A stretch of DNA of 64,000 nt from JAQUBU01 sp036677685 (GTDB taxonomy: Bacteria > Bacillota > Syntrophomonadia > Syntrophomonadales > Syntrophomonadaceae): contig JAVBWA010000037.1 of the NCBI GenBank assembly GCA_036677685.1, positions 1 to 64,000 on the forward strand, written 5' to 3'. The notes under the pieces are model-generated. The model was not told the DNA's origin. It saw only the letters and a list, made by a program, of their open reading frames with translations, and did no database searches. The translations under genes and the position numbers were made by a program. Positions within the stretch are counted from its first letter, which is position 1, and each line of letters begins with the position of its first letter. Positions 17,455 through 25,974 of the stretch are shown piece by piece.

Positions 17455-18171
17455 TTAGTCTTCAGGTCCTGTTTTATCAGTCTTCTCACTTGTTGCAGCA
17501 TTTTCTTCGGTGGAGTTTTCTTCCTGTTTCTCAACAAACATCGCGTTGCGCTGGTTTTTTTGAATCCAGGCCACCAATTTATCACGTTGTCCATCCAAAA
17601 GGCCGATAAACTGAACAGATACATGGAATGCATCATCACTGGGTACGGCCCTTATAACCCGCCCATCTATGCAAATGGGATTAGAGCCGGTAGGCAGTAT
17701 CATATTAATTTCATCTGCGGGATTTAGCAATTCAAAAGTTGAAAAAGAAAGACCGCCCCCGCTGATATCGATTAACTGATCAATATTATACTGACTTTCC
17801 CGGGCAGAATCGGCCAAATGGGCAGCAATCCATTTGAACTCTGCATCGGTTTTTAACCTGAACCAATCGCGTTTTTGACCTGCAGATTGGCTGCGTTGTT
17901 TCGCCCGGTACATTTCCCGGGCCGCACGCTGAACTTTTTCTTCGCGTGAAAAGTTGTAGCGAAAGACCATCACTATTGCTATACAGGTAATTACTATCAG
18001 AATCAGTGTCAAGACGCTAACCTTGTCAGCAATTGGACTGTTGAAAGTATCTTTAAGATCAAACAATGCATCATTGCGATTTGCAGCCTGGCCGGGGGAG
18101 GTTAAAACAAATGTAAATAGCAGCCCCAGCAGTGTAATTGTAGCCTTGGAAACAAAACCCTTAATTCTCAT
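17455..18171 (-). CDS. membrane-anchored PilZ-domain protein, probable c-di-GMP sensor
   Basis: A 238-residue protein: signal peptide-like segment at 9-29 ending in GQAA, a second membrane helix at 51-70 (VSVLTLILIVITCIAIVMVF), a basic stretch, then a PilZ domain. The c-di-GMP-binding motifs are RDWFR at 101-105 and DISGGG at 135-140. The C-terminal 30 residues are acidic and disordered. GAGGTG precedes ATG at 18171. It would sense c-di-GMP in the cytoplasm while attached to the membrane, which links it to the GGDEF and HD-GYP proteins elsewhere in the window. The effector is unknown. Confidence 0.9.
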   Translation of the reverse strand: MRIKGFVSKATITLLGLLFTFVLTSPGQAANRNDALFDLKDTFNSPIADKVSVLTLILIVITCIAIVMVFRYNFSREEKVQRAAREMYRAKQRSQSAGQKRDWFRLKTDAEFKWIAAHLADSARESQYNIDQLIDISGGGLSFSTFELLNPADEINMILPTGSNPICIDGRVIRAVPSDDAFHVSVQFIGLLDGQRDKLVAWIQKNQRNAMFVEKQEENSTEENAATSEKTDKTGPED

Positions 18172-18280
18172 TGCATCACCTCATTCAGAGATTCTATGGT
18201 TATTGAGATAATCCCTGACAAAATCTTCTTATTATATATTATATATATCTTATCGTTATCTGCCATTATTTTTATAAGAC

Positions 18281-18413
18281 TTTAAGCATCGGAAGATTTG
18301 CGGAGCAGGTTCAACACACCGCTGCAACAAGGCGAGGATTAGAACCCGCCGCCTGTTTTGTCAATAGGACCCCGACCACTTAAAGAAGCGGGGGACATAT
18401 TTTCGCCTCGTTT
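18281..18413 (+). repeat. structured intergenic repeat, copy B
   Basis: Plus-strand copy between the divergently read PilZ promoter region and the zinc-ribbon gene terminator. The 5' hairpin is degraded (GATTTGC-GGA-GCAGGTTC) and one base of the outer arm AACAAGGCG no longer pairs with CGCCTCGTT. It lies upstream of no plus-strand gene, which argues against the repeat being a cis-acting riboswitch. It fills most of the gap 18172-18497. Confidence 0.85.
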
Positions 18414-18444
18414 AAGCACCCAAAACCGAAAAACACGCACAAAA

Positions 18445-18476
18445 AAAGAACTAGCCTATGATTATGCTAGTTCTTT
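18445..18476 (-). terminator. intrinsic terminator of the zinc-ribbon gene
   Basis: An 11-bp perfect stem (AAAGAACTAGC and complement) with a 10-base loop. On the minus strand it is followed by a run of T residues. It lies 22 bases after the zinc-ribbon stop codon. Confidence 0.85.
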
Positions 18477-18497
18477 TAACATTTTTAACTTATCTTT

Positions 18498-18806
18498 TTA
18501 ATAACTGCGGCTTCTCTTGGCTTGGAAGCAGTCCCGGCAGTATACCGGTCTATCCCCACTAGGTTCGAACGGTATAGTAGTTCCCTGTCCGCAGGCAGCA
18601 CAGACCGCTCTGAATTGCGGGCGTTCTTCCCTATTGCGCAGGTTGCCGCCAAAGCCATTACGTTGCTGCTTCCGTGCTTTCCGGCATACCGGACAACGGC
18701 CCGGCTCATTTTGAAAGCCTTTTTCAGCATAAAATTCTTGTTCCAAAGCTGAGAACAGGAATTCATTGCTACAGTCTTTACAAACCAGATACTTGTCTTC
18801 TAACAT
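18498..18806 (-). CDS. zinc-ribbon protein with three CxxC pairs
   Basis: A 102-residue protein with Cys pairs at VCKDC, RCPVC, VCAACG and YCRDC, arranged as two zinc ribbons. The C-terminal block VCAACGQGTTIPFEPSGD followed by RPVYCRDCF is the widespread CxxC zinc-ribbon family of Firmicutes and Chloroflexi, of unknown function. ATG at 18806 after GGAAGGGAG is chosen over an upstream frame extension to 18878. Likely a nucleic-acid- or protein-binding accessory protein; nothing nearby narrows this further. Confidence 0.85.
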   Translation of the reverse strand: MLEDKYLVCKDCSNEFLFSALEQEFYAEKGFQNEPGRCPVCRKARKQQRNGFGGNLRNREERPQFRAVCAACGQGTTIPFEPSGDRPVYCRDCFQAKRSRSY

Positions 18807-19266
18807 ATATGATCTCCCTTCCGGAAATACTCTTGAACTTATTCTCCCGAAAAGGAGATTATAGTAAGAACAAGGCAATAAGATTCTAAATTAAAATTTT
18901 CCTATTGTCAAATAATTATACTTTTTTGTAAATCATATCCTTTTGTTCGATGTTCTTTTTGGGTTAATCTGCGAAATCCTTTTTATTATAAATAAGATAA
19001 GTAATTAGAATATTTATAAGGACTTCCCTGGTATACCTCGCAAGTGTACAAACTTTTATACAATCGATATCGCAATATGCAAATAAATATATACACCATG
19101 CATTGATCAGGGACTGGCTATAATTTTAAATCCTTTTCAGGCTCCGCCCCAGAATTTGTCTTGCCTGGTTCACTTAACTAAACTCAATTATTATGTATAC
19201 TGTAAGAAATAAAGCTCCTTATGTGTCTTATGCTATAGATGCATCTGGCGAAGGGAGGTATTTGAA
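18807..19266. other. AT-rich gap without a gene
   Basis: Upstream regions of the divergent zinc-ribbon gene and ECF sigma operon. No plausible coding frame. A TATAAT-like hexamer occurs near 19121, but it lacks a convincing partner hexamer at the right distance. An ECF-type autoregulatory promoter could not be recognised by eye. Confidence 0.6.
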
Positions 19267-19830
19267 CTGCAAGCGGGCTATAGTCAAAATGAAGCTGCTG
19301 AATTTTTCAACCAGGAATATCCGCCTCTATATCGTTATGCGCTCTATCTGGTCAAAGATAAAGAAACCGCCCAGGATTTATGCCAGGAGGTTTTCCTGCG
19401 CTGGTTCAATTCCCCTCGTCCTCAGGATATCAAAGTTCCCCGGGCCTGGTTAAAAAAGGTCCTGAGCAATCTGGCCTTCAATTATCTACGGCAGCAGCAG
19501 CTTCGTTTCAAATGGGAAAACACTATGCGAAGCGATCTGACCAGTAATCATGAAGATTGGCATCAGGACTTCACCCGTTTGGAGGTGGAAGCGGCACTGT
19601 CCACCCTGGCCTGGAAGGAGCAAATTCTTTTAAAAATGAAGATGGCAGGTTTATCCTATGCAGAAATGGCCGAGGCCACCGGTCTTGCCATCGGCTCGGT
19701 GGGAACCATGTTAATGCGGGCCATGCAAAAGTTTAAAACAGCTTATGTCGAGAAAGAGGTGGGAACAAAACATGAAATGCCTAAAACAAGGCCAACTATT
19801 ACTATATCTGGAGAAAGAACTGCCACTTGA
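19267..19830 (+). CDS. ECF-type RNA polymerase sigma factor, apparent CTG start
   Basis: A sigma-70 family protein of about 187 residues. Region 2 reads AEFFNQEYPPLYRYALYL then ETAQDLCQEVFLRWF, and region 4 reads LAWKEQILLKMKMAGLSYAEMAEATG then SVGTMLMRAMQKFK. In this frame the nearest upstream stop is TAA at 19210 and no ATG, GTG or TTG occurs before codon 87 (ATG at 19525), which would remove region 2. A GGGAGG site at 19253-19258 is followed after eight bases by CTG at 19267, so a CTG start is proposed. It heads an operon with anti-sigma and ABC exporter genes and overlaps the anti-sigma gene by 59 bases. Confidence 0.85.
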   Translation: MQAGYSQNEAAEFFNQEYPPLYRYALYLVKDKETAQDLCQEVFLRWFNSPRPQDIKVPRAWLKKVLSNLAFNYLRQQQLRFKWENTMRSDLTSNHEDWHQDFTRLEVEAALSTLAWKEQILLKMKMAGLSYAEMAEATGLAIGSVGTMLMRAMQKFKTAYVEKEVGTKHEMPKTRPTITISGERTAT

Positions 19831-20842
19831 AGAAAACTCGCTTATTGAAGCGCATCTCAAGACCTGTCCGTTTTGTTCCCGGGCTTTGGAAGACGTCAAA
19901 CAGCATCTGGACTTTACCCAATCGAAGATTAAAGTACTGGCGGAACCAGAGGCTCATATCCCGGTACACGGGCAGGAAGAAGTTTGGCTCAATCTAAACA
20001 GCCAGGTAAAAACCAAGCAGAGAGGAGCAGCTATAATGAGATTTAAGAAAATGGCGGTAGCAGCCGTCGTTATCATGGCTCTGGTTTTGGTCGGTTCAAA
20101 TCCCTCCGCCCAGACCGTAGCCGCCAACTTTTTAAAAGTATTTCGCGTTCAAAAAGTAGATACCATTAGTCTTACCCCCGAGGACATGTCCAGTATTGAA
20201 CAAGCCCTGCAAAAAGGCAATACCGACATTAATATCGATAAGTTCGGCAAATTTGAGACCGTCGGCAAAGCTGAACGGATAAATATAAAATATGATGAAA
20301 TCGCAAACCTGGCTTTTAAGCCCAAATTACCCGTCGATAATCAAGATGGTGCGGATTACTATCTGCAAAAATCACCTGAGATAACCTTTACCCCGGATAT
20401 AGATAAAGTAAATGCCTTTATTGAATCCCTGGGCAGTGAATATTTGTTACCGAAAGCTTTAGACGGGCAGCCTCTGCGCATCAAGGATTCAGAATGCCTG
20501 GAAATGCGCACCAAGGATTTTGTCCTGACCCAGATCCCGACCCCGGAATTGGAAGTACCGGCCGGTGTGGATGTGAACGAGGTCGCCAAGGCTATGGTCG
20601 CCTTACCGATCTGGCCGGAAAATATCCGGCGGCAATTGGATGCTGTCAATGACTGGGAGCACACTCTTCTGATACCGAGTGAGAACTCGGAAAAGGTCGA
20701 TATTAACGGCCAGGATGGAGTTCTATTGAAATATAATCATGGTGAAGTTTTAATTTGGCAGGAAAACGGCATCCTTTACAGCATGGAGGATATCTCTGCC
20801 GATCCGGTTGATTTAATAGCTGCGGCTAAGTCGTTGAGGTAA
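19772..20842 (+). CDS. zinc-finger anti-sigma factor, membrane-anchored
   Basis: A 356-residue protein. The N-terminal anti-sigma zinc-binding pattern HLKTCPFC (H-x3-C-x2-C) sits near residues 30-37, a single membrane helix (MAVAAVVIMALVLVGSN) near 92-108, and a long extracytoplasmic domain follows with a DUF4367-like tail (GVLLKYNHGEVLIWQENGI). It should hold the ECF sigma factor inactive until an envelope signal is sensed. ATG at 19772 follows GAGGTGGG; this start lies inside the sigma gene in another frame, so synthesis of the two is coupled. An upstream frame extension to 19745 has no ribosome site. Confidence 0.88.
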   Translation: MKCLKQGQLLLYLEKELPLEENSLIEAHLKTCPFCSRALEDVKQHLDFTQSKIKVLAEPEAHIPVHGQEEVWLNLNSQVKTKQRGAAIMRFKKMAVAAVVIMALVLVGSNPSAQTVAANFLKVFRVQKVDTISLTPEDMSSIEQALQKGNTDINIDKFGKFETVGKAERINIKYDEIANLAFKPKLPVDNQDGADYYLQKSPEITFTPDIDKVNAFIESLGSEYLLPKALDGQPLRIKDSECLEMRTKDFVLTQIPTPELEVPAGVDVNEVAKAMVALPIWPENIRRQLDAVNDWEHTLLIPSENSEKVDINGQDGVLLKYNHGEVLIWQENGILYSMEDISADPVDLIAAAKSLR

Positions 20843-20845
20843 AAA

Positions 20846-21766
20846 ATGCTTGTAGAAACCCGGGATTTAAGTAAATACTATGGCCACTATCCGGCCTGTG
20901 AAAAGATCTGCCTTTCCATTGAAGAAGGGCAGGTCTTTGGCCTGCTCGGCCCTAACGGAGCCGGTAAAAGTACCCTGCTGAAAATGCTTCTGGGGTTGGT
21001 ATGGCCAAGCTCCGGGAAGGCCCTCATCAATGGCCAACCGGTCGACAGCCCTGCAGTTAAAAAGGCCACCGGATATCTGCCGGAATTGTTCCGGCTTTAT
21101 GAATGGTTGACCGCCCAGGAACTGCTGGCTTTTTATGCACGCAGCTACGGCCTCGCCAAACATGAACAACCCCGTGCGATTGCTGAAGTTCTGGAGATGG
21201 TGGGGTTGCAAGGCCGGGAAAAAGAGAGAATAAAAGGCTATTCTAAAGGTATGCAGCAGCGGCTGGCCCTGGCCGGAGCCATTCTTCACCATCCCCGGCT
21301 GCTGTTTCTGGATGAACCTACCTCGGCCTTGGATCCCCTTGGCCGCCGCGACATACGGGACCTTATCGGCATACTGAAAGACCGGGGTACAACTATATTC
21401 TTGAACAGCCATCTGCTCAGCGAAGTGGAAATGACCTGCTCCCACCTGGGGTTTATCAACAAGGGGAAGCTGATCACCCAGGGTGCCATCAATCAATTTC
21501 TCCAAAACCAACCGTATATAACCGTAGAAACTGCGAACCTTGATCCCCAGCTTCTGAAAGGATGGAATCAGCCGGATAAGCTCGTGGAAGCAACCCCTGA
21601 TAAATTTGTGCTGCGGGTTGAGAGCAAAGATGAAATACCGGTTATAATCAACGACCTGGTTGCGCAGGGGGTAAAAATTTATCGCGTCGATTTTAGTAAC
21701 CGGGGTTTGGAAGAAGTCTTTCTCGATTTTATGGAGAACCAAGGAGGCCTGAACTTAAATGTATGA
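20846..21766 (+). CDS. ABC transporter ATP-binding protein
   Basis: A 306-residue nucleotide-binding subunit of the ABC-2 export type. Walker A GPNGAGKST, signature YSKGMQQRLALAGA, Walker B LLFLDEPTSALDP and the switch His in FLNSHLLSEVE are intact, with a C-terminal extension usual in antibiotic/bacteriocin or lipid exporters. ATG lies three bases after the anti-sigma stop, so it belongs to the sigma operon. It pairs with the permease at 21759, probably exporting a toxic or envelope compound as part of the ECF response; substrate unknown. Confidence 0.95.
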   Translation: MLVETRDLSKYYGHYPACEKICLSIEEGQVFGLLGPNGAGKSTLLKMLLGLVWPSSGKALINGQPVDSPAVKKATGYLPELFRLYEWLTAQELLAFYARSYGLAKHEQPRAIAEVLEMVGLQGREKERIKGYSKGMQQRLALAGAILHHPRLLFLDEPTSALDPLGRRDIRDLIGILKDRGTTIFLNSHLLSEVEMTCSHLGFINKGKLITQGAINQFLQNQPYITVETANLDPQLLKGWNQPDKLVEATPDKFVLRVESKDEIPVIINDLVAQGVKIYRVDFSNRGLEEVFLDFMENQGGLNLNV

Positions 21767-22598
21767 TATTATCAGGCTCACCTGCAAAGAAATAATTAAT
21801 AAACGGATTTTGTACATGGGTGTGGTTTTAACCCTTATCTATCTTTTAATTTATGGAATCGTTTTGCATTACCTGGTCAAAGACTTTGCTTATATGAATT
21901 CCAACCAATTCTGGTATAAACAGCAGATTGGCTACCAGTTTATGACCATGGGCTGGTATGTTTCCACCTTTTTGCTGGGAGCACTCTCCATCATGCTTGG
22001 TGCAGGAAGCATCGCCGGTGAAATAGAAAGCGGCACCATCTTGAGTCTGGCCTCCCGTCCCTTCACCCGGCAGAGCATCCTCCTGGGCAAATATCTGGCC
22101 TATTCCCTGGTGACCGCATTATACAGTATGGTTCTGCTGGGCAGCATAGCGGGCATGGTTATTTATTATTTCAAGCTCAACATACTACCGGGGACCCTGC
22201 TGACCGGCCTCCTGGTTTTCGTGCTCTTCCCCATGGTTCTGCTGGCCGCCGCCCACTTGTGCTCGGCGGTAATGAGCACTCTGGCTACCGGCGTAACTAT
22301 TTTCATATTTTTTGTAATTGCAATTATCGGCGGATTCATGGAACAGATAGGCGTCGCGATCAATAATAATGCCCTTGTCAATACCGGAGTAATAACCAGC
22401 TTGATCATGCCCTGTGATGCAATTTATCGTATGACCGTGGCTAAAACGGCAGGATCGATAGGCGGAAGTTTTCTCATCAACTTCGGTCCTTTCGGCGTAA
22501 CCTCCACACCGAGCATATGGATGCTGGTATACGCCCTGTTATACCTGTTGTTGATGCTAAGCATGGCTGTCTACTATTTTAACCGACGTGATCTCTAA
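21759..22598 (+). CDS. ABC-2 type transporter permease
   Basis: A 279-residue membrane protein with about six hydrophobic segments and the ABC-2 block MLGAGSIAGEIESGTILSL followed by RPFTRQSILLGKYLAY. It overlaps the ATP-binding subunit gene by eight bases, with an AAGGAGG site inside that gene. Together they form a half-exporter that would work as a two-plus-two complex. It is the last gene of the ECF sigma operon. Confidence 0.93.
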   Translation: MYDIIRLTCKEIINKRILYMGVVLTLIYLLIYGIVLHYLVKDFAYMNSNQFWYKQQIGYQFMTMGWYVSTFLLGALSIMLGAGSIAGEIESGTILSLASRPFTRQSILLGKYLAYSLVTALYSMVLLGSIAGMVIYYFKLNILPGTLLTGLLVFVLFPMVLLAAAHLCSAVMSTLATGVTIFIFFVIAIIGGFMEQIGVAINNNALVNTGVITSLIMPCDAIYRMTVAKTAGSIGGSFLINFGPFGVTSTPSIWMLVYALLYLLLMLSMAVYYFNRRDL

Positions 22599-22711
22599 GG
22601 ATGCCAGCAAGCTCACCCACCTTTTCCCACCAGCAATACGCATCCCGTATTCCTTTAGTATAAGATGTATTGCTCAGATATGTTTTGTTATGGTTCTTAA
22701 TTCCGCAAAAC

Positions 22712-22739
22712 TTGCGTCTGCTTGTTGATATGATATAAT
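22712..22739 (+). promoter_or_regulatory. sigma-A promoter of the ABC-F gene
   Basis: TTGCGT at 22712-22717 and TATAAT at 22734-22739 with a 16-base spacer, about 40 bases upstream of the ABC-F start. It shows the ABC-F gene is transcribed separately from the sigma operon. Confidence 0.7.
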
Positions 22740-22778
22740 AGCACGGTTGTAAATTTTAAATGGAAAGTCGGTATTAAT

Positions 22779-24371
22779 ATGATTACAAGCAGTTCCATAA
22801 GTTTGAGATATGGTGAACGCCCCCTTTTTGAAGATGTTAATATTAAATTCACCCCCGGCAATTGTTATGGGCTTATTGGAGCCAACGGTGCGGGTAAATC
22901 AACTTTTCTTAAAGTTCTGGCGGGAGAAATAGAAGCCAATGCCGGTAATGTCATTATCCCCAAGGGTTTGAGGCTTTCGGTTCTAAAACAAAATCACTTT
23001 GAATTTGATGACTTTGAGGTAATCCAAACCGTACTAAAGGGTCATACCCGTCTCTATGCCATTATGGAGGAAAAAGAAAGCATTTACGCCAAAGCTGATT
23101 TTACCGAAGCGGACGGCATCCGCGCCGCTGAACTGGAAGGAGAATTTGCTGAACTTAACGGTTGGGAAGCTGATGCCGAGGCATCCTCCTTGCTCAATGG
23201 TTTAGGAATTAGTGAAGACTTGCACCATAAAAAAATGCGGTATTTGGATGGCAGCGAAAAAGTCAAGGTCCTGCTTGCTCAGGCCTTATTCGGGCAGCCG
23301 GATATTTTGCTGCTGGATGAGCCCACCAACCATCTTGATATAGCATCTATTAGCTGGCTGGAGGATTTTCTTTATGATTTGGACAGCACGGTAATTGTTG
23401 TTTCCCATGACCGCCATTTTTTGAATAAAGTTTGTACCCATATAGCTGATATTGATTATGGTAAAATTCAGCTTTATGTAGGCAACTACGACTTTTGGCT
23501 GGAATCCAGCCAGTTGGCTCTGCAACAGGCCAAGGATGCCAATAAAAAGACCGAGGCCAAGATCAAGGAGCTGCAGGAGTTTATCCGGCGTTTCAGTGCC
23601 AATGCCTCCAAATCCAAACAAGCTACATCGCGCAAGCGGCAACTGGATAAACTGACCTTGGAAGACATCAAGCCATCTTCACGTCGTCTGCCCTGGATAA
23701 ATTTCAAACCTGAACGGGAAGCCGGCATCAATGTACTCAGTATTCAAAATCTTAATAAAAGCATAGATGGTGAAATTTTATTAAAGGACTTTAATCTGCT
23801 GGTAAACAAAGGGGATAAAATTGCTCTGGTCGGTCCTTATGAGCAAGCCAAAACTGTTTTGTTACAGATATTAATGGGAGAGATGGAAGCCGACAGCGGT
23901 GACTTTACCTGGGGATTAAGCAGCAGCCAGGCCTATTTTCCCAAAGATTACGCAGCTTATTTTGATTCCAATTTAAACCTGGTTGATTGGCTGCGCCAGT
24001 ATTCACCTGACCAGGAAGAAACCTTTGTACGGGGTTTCCTGGGCCGAATGCTGTTTTCCGGTGAAGAATCTCAAAAGCAAGCCAATGTTCTGTCCGGCGG
24101 GGAGCAGGTCAGATGTATGTTTGCCCGTATGATGTTATCGGGAGCCAATGTCCTGCTGCTGGATGAGCCTACCAATCACCTGGACCTGGAAGCAATCACT
24201 GCCTTGAATAATGGCTTGACCGCCTTCCCCGGGACATTGTTGCTTATATCCCATGACCACCAGTTGCTCCAAACCGTGGCCAACCGTATCGTTGAGATAA
24301 CTCCAACCGGATTAATCGACCGTCTGATGAGCTATGATGAATACCTGGCCTGGCAGAATGAAAATAGCTAG
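22779..24371 (+). CDS. ABC-F ATPase, YbiT/YkpA subfamily
   Basis: A 530-residue soluble twin ABC protein of the ABC-F class, which acts on ribosomes. First domain: Walker A GANGAGKST and Walker B LLLDEPTNHLDIAS. The linker is basic (NASKSKQATSRKRQLDKL). Second domain: signature VLSGGEQVRCMFARM and LLLDEPTNHLDLEA. The first signature is degenerate (YLDGSEKVK) and the second Walker A reads GPYEQAKT; both departures resemble what I recall of the YkpA/YbiT subfamily and so are probably not a defect. Likely a translation factor relieving stalled ribosomes rather than an antibiotic resistance gene. A terminator follows at 24378. Confidence 0.94.
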   Translation: MITSSSISLRYGERPLFEDVNIKFTPGNCYGLIGANGAGKSTFLKVLAGEIEANAGNVIIPKGLRLSVLKQNHFEFDDFEVIQTVLKGHTRLYAIMEEKESIYAKADFTEADGIRAAELEGEFAELNGWEADAEASSLLNGLGISEDLHHKKMRYLDGSEKVKVLLAQALFGQPDILLLDEPTNHLDIASISWLEDFLYDLDSTVIVVSHDRHFLNKVCTHIADIDYGKIQLYVGNYDFWLESSQLALQQAKDANKKTEAKIKELQEFIRRFSANASKSKQATSRKRQLDKLTLEDIKPSSRRLPWINFKPEREAGINVLSIQNLNKSIDGEILLKDFNLLVNKGDKIALVGPYEQAKTVLLQILMGEMEADSGDFTWGLSSSQAYFPKDYAAYFDSNLNLVDWLRQYSPDQEETFVRGFLGRMLFSGEESQKQANVLSGGEQVRCMFARMMLSGANVLLLDEPTNHLDLEAITALNNGLTAFPGTLLLISHDHQLLQTVANRIVEITPTGLIDRLMSYDEYLAWQNENS

Positions 24372-24377
24372 TTTTTT

Positions 24378-24402
24378 AAAGGGGTTGCAAATCAGCCCCT
24401 TT
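24378..24402 (+). terminator. hairpin terminator after ABC-F
   Basis: AAAGGGG pairs with CCCCTTT and is extended by three more pairs including a wobble, around the loop CAAAT. The T-tract is weak (ATTCTTC). It lies between the convergent ABC-F and chemoreceptor genes and could act on both. Confidence 0.65.
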
Positions 24403-24424
24403 ATTCTTCATTAATTTAAAAAAA

Positions 24425-25576
24425 CTACATTTGCTTGGCCATGGTGTCCAAAGATTCGGCCATAGCTCTTATTTCTTCAACACTCGCGGATATCTCTTCA
24501 CTGGCTGCTGCTTGTTCCTGACTGGCATCCAAATTCATGCGGCTCTTGTTTACGGTATCAGCGACATTAATTTTTATTTTGTTGATAAGATCCCCAATGC
24601 TGACTACGGTCTTTTTGGATTCATCCGATAGCTTGCGGATTTCTCCGGCTACCACGCCAAAACCGCGTCCTGCATCACCGGCCCGGGCAGCTTCGATAGC
24701 TGCATTAAGCCCCAACATTTTGGTTTCATCGGCTATCTGCTTGATAAAAGCCAAAACTTCGCTGATATCGTCGGCCAGCTTGTTGACTTCGCCGACTGTA
24801 ACATTAAGATCCTGCTCATTCATGTTTATCTGTGAGGCGGATGCCGCCAGTTCTTCGATTACCGATGAAATCTCTTCCAGGCTCATAGCCAATTGATCTG
24901 ACAAGCGGCGCAAATCTGCGGCACTTTGTTTGGGGAGAACCATACTAAATGTCGCCACCACTTTTTGATTGTCATCTTCATCAAAGCAAGGACTGCTCGC
25001 TATTAAAACGGGTACTCCGTGTACACTGGCATCTACTTCCTTCAGGACCATCCGGCTGCTTTTGATGGCCTGGTCGGCAACCCACCCGGGCTCGATTTTG
25101 TTCCCCAGCTTCAGATCAGGCATATCGAACTTTTGTGAAGGATGCCGGTACGCAATCTTTTCCAAATCAGTCATGTAGAGAAACGCTCCTTCGTGAAACA
25201 TTTCAGCTATTACCGGAGCAAAATCACCAAAAGAGCGTGCAATGGGATGAAGTCGAGGCAAAACCAGAGTAACACTTCCCACCACATCACCATTATCAAA
25301 TATCGGCCAGGCATACATCAAAAGCCGCAAACCGTATACAGTACGCGGCACTTTTTCGACTGCCTCCTGTTTGGTTCTGATGCTTTGATACGGAGCACCA
25401 CCGACCCTGAGTTTTATCCCTACCCCGAATTCTTTAATATCAAATATACTTGAAGCAGTTTTCCAAGTTAGCTGCTCCAGATCGGATACTGCCACCATCG
25501 CGCCGTTAGGTATTTTCTCTACCAATAATGCAGCAGATTCTTTAAATGTTTCTATTTTATCAACTGTAAGTATCAT
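24425..25576 (-). CDS. soluble chemoreceptor-like protein (MCP signalling domain)
   Basis: A 383-residue cytoplasmic protein without membrane helices. The N-terminal 215 residues contain two similar sensor halves (SDLEQLTWKTASSIFDIKEF and TDLEKIAYRHPSQKFDMPDL), suggesting an internal duplication of a PAS/Cache-like fold. The C-terminal part is a short MCP signalling coiled coil with the hairpin tip ETKMLGLNAAIEAARAGDAG followed by RGFGVVAGEIRKLSDESKKT. The coiled coil is truncated and no CheR tether is seen. It should bind CheA/CheW. No chemotaxis genes are adjacent. Confidence 0.92.
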   Translation of the reverse strand: MILTVDKIETFKESAALLVEKIPNGAMVAVSDLEQLTWKTASSIFDIKEFGVGIKLRVGGAPYQSIRTKQEAVEKVPRTVYGLRLLMYAWPIFDNGDVVGSVTLVLPRLHPIARSFGDFAPVIAEMFHEGAFLYMTDLEKIAYRHPSQKFDMPDLKLGNKIEPGWVADQAIKSSRMVLKEVDASVHGVPVLIASSPCFDEDDNQKVVATFSMVLPKQSAADLRRLSDQLAMSLEEISSVIEELAASASQINMNEQDLNVTVGEVNKLADDISEVLAFIKQIADETKMLGLNAAIEAARAGDAGRGFGVVAGEIRKLSDESKKTVVSIGDLINKIKINVADTVNKSRMNLDASQEQAAASEEISASVEEIRAMAESLDTMAKQM

Positions 25577-25974
25577 GTTTTATTGCCCCTCTCTAATTAA
25601 CCGCGATCAATTTGCTATGTAATCTCCATATATGGATTATGCATTTTACCGCCCGAAAAATTTTATTACCCCCATAATAATTACATCATTAAGAGTTCTC
25701 GCAAACCATGGCTGTCCTGATTAATTATCACCTCCCCTAATTCCTATTAATTTGCTGCCAATTAAAATAGGCGGCCCCAGGACCGCCTATTGTTAAAAGC
25801 CAATAGGGTCACTAGTTCAGAAAATAGTCAACTAGTAACCCCCAAAATTTCTTTATATATTATATTATTTTGATAAAATTATACATCATATATCATTTTT
25901 TGTTAAGCTTTAAAAAATAAGACAATCCGGGATCAGGTATCGCCTCTTTATCCTTTGGAAGGCAAGCCGCTATA
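25577..25974. other. gap with one terminator, no gene
   Basis: Holds the chemoreceptor promoter region and an inverted repeat at 25766-25791 (AATAGGCGG and its complement, 8-base loop, then TTTT on the minus strand) that probably terminates the pseudouridine synthase transcript about 180 bases after its stop. The remaining sequence is AT-rich with no coding frame. Confidence 0.6.
25766..25791 (-). terminator. intrinsic terminator downstream of the pseudouridine synthase
   Basis: A nine-pair perfect stem AATAGGCGG/CCGCCTATT with loop CCCCAGGA; T-rich on the minus-strand side. Confidence 0.6.

Noticed and set aside
19193..19453. 86-codon plus-strand frame over the start of the sigma gene
   Set aside because: It overlaps sigma region 2 in another frame and has no family features.
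22779..24371. Degenerate signature and second Walker A of the ABC-F protein as evidence of inactivation
   Set aside because: Similar departures are, as I recall, normal for the YkpA/YbiT subfamily.
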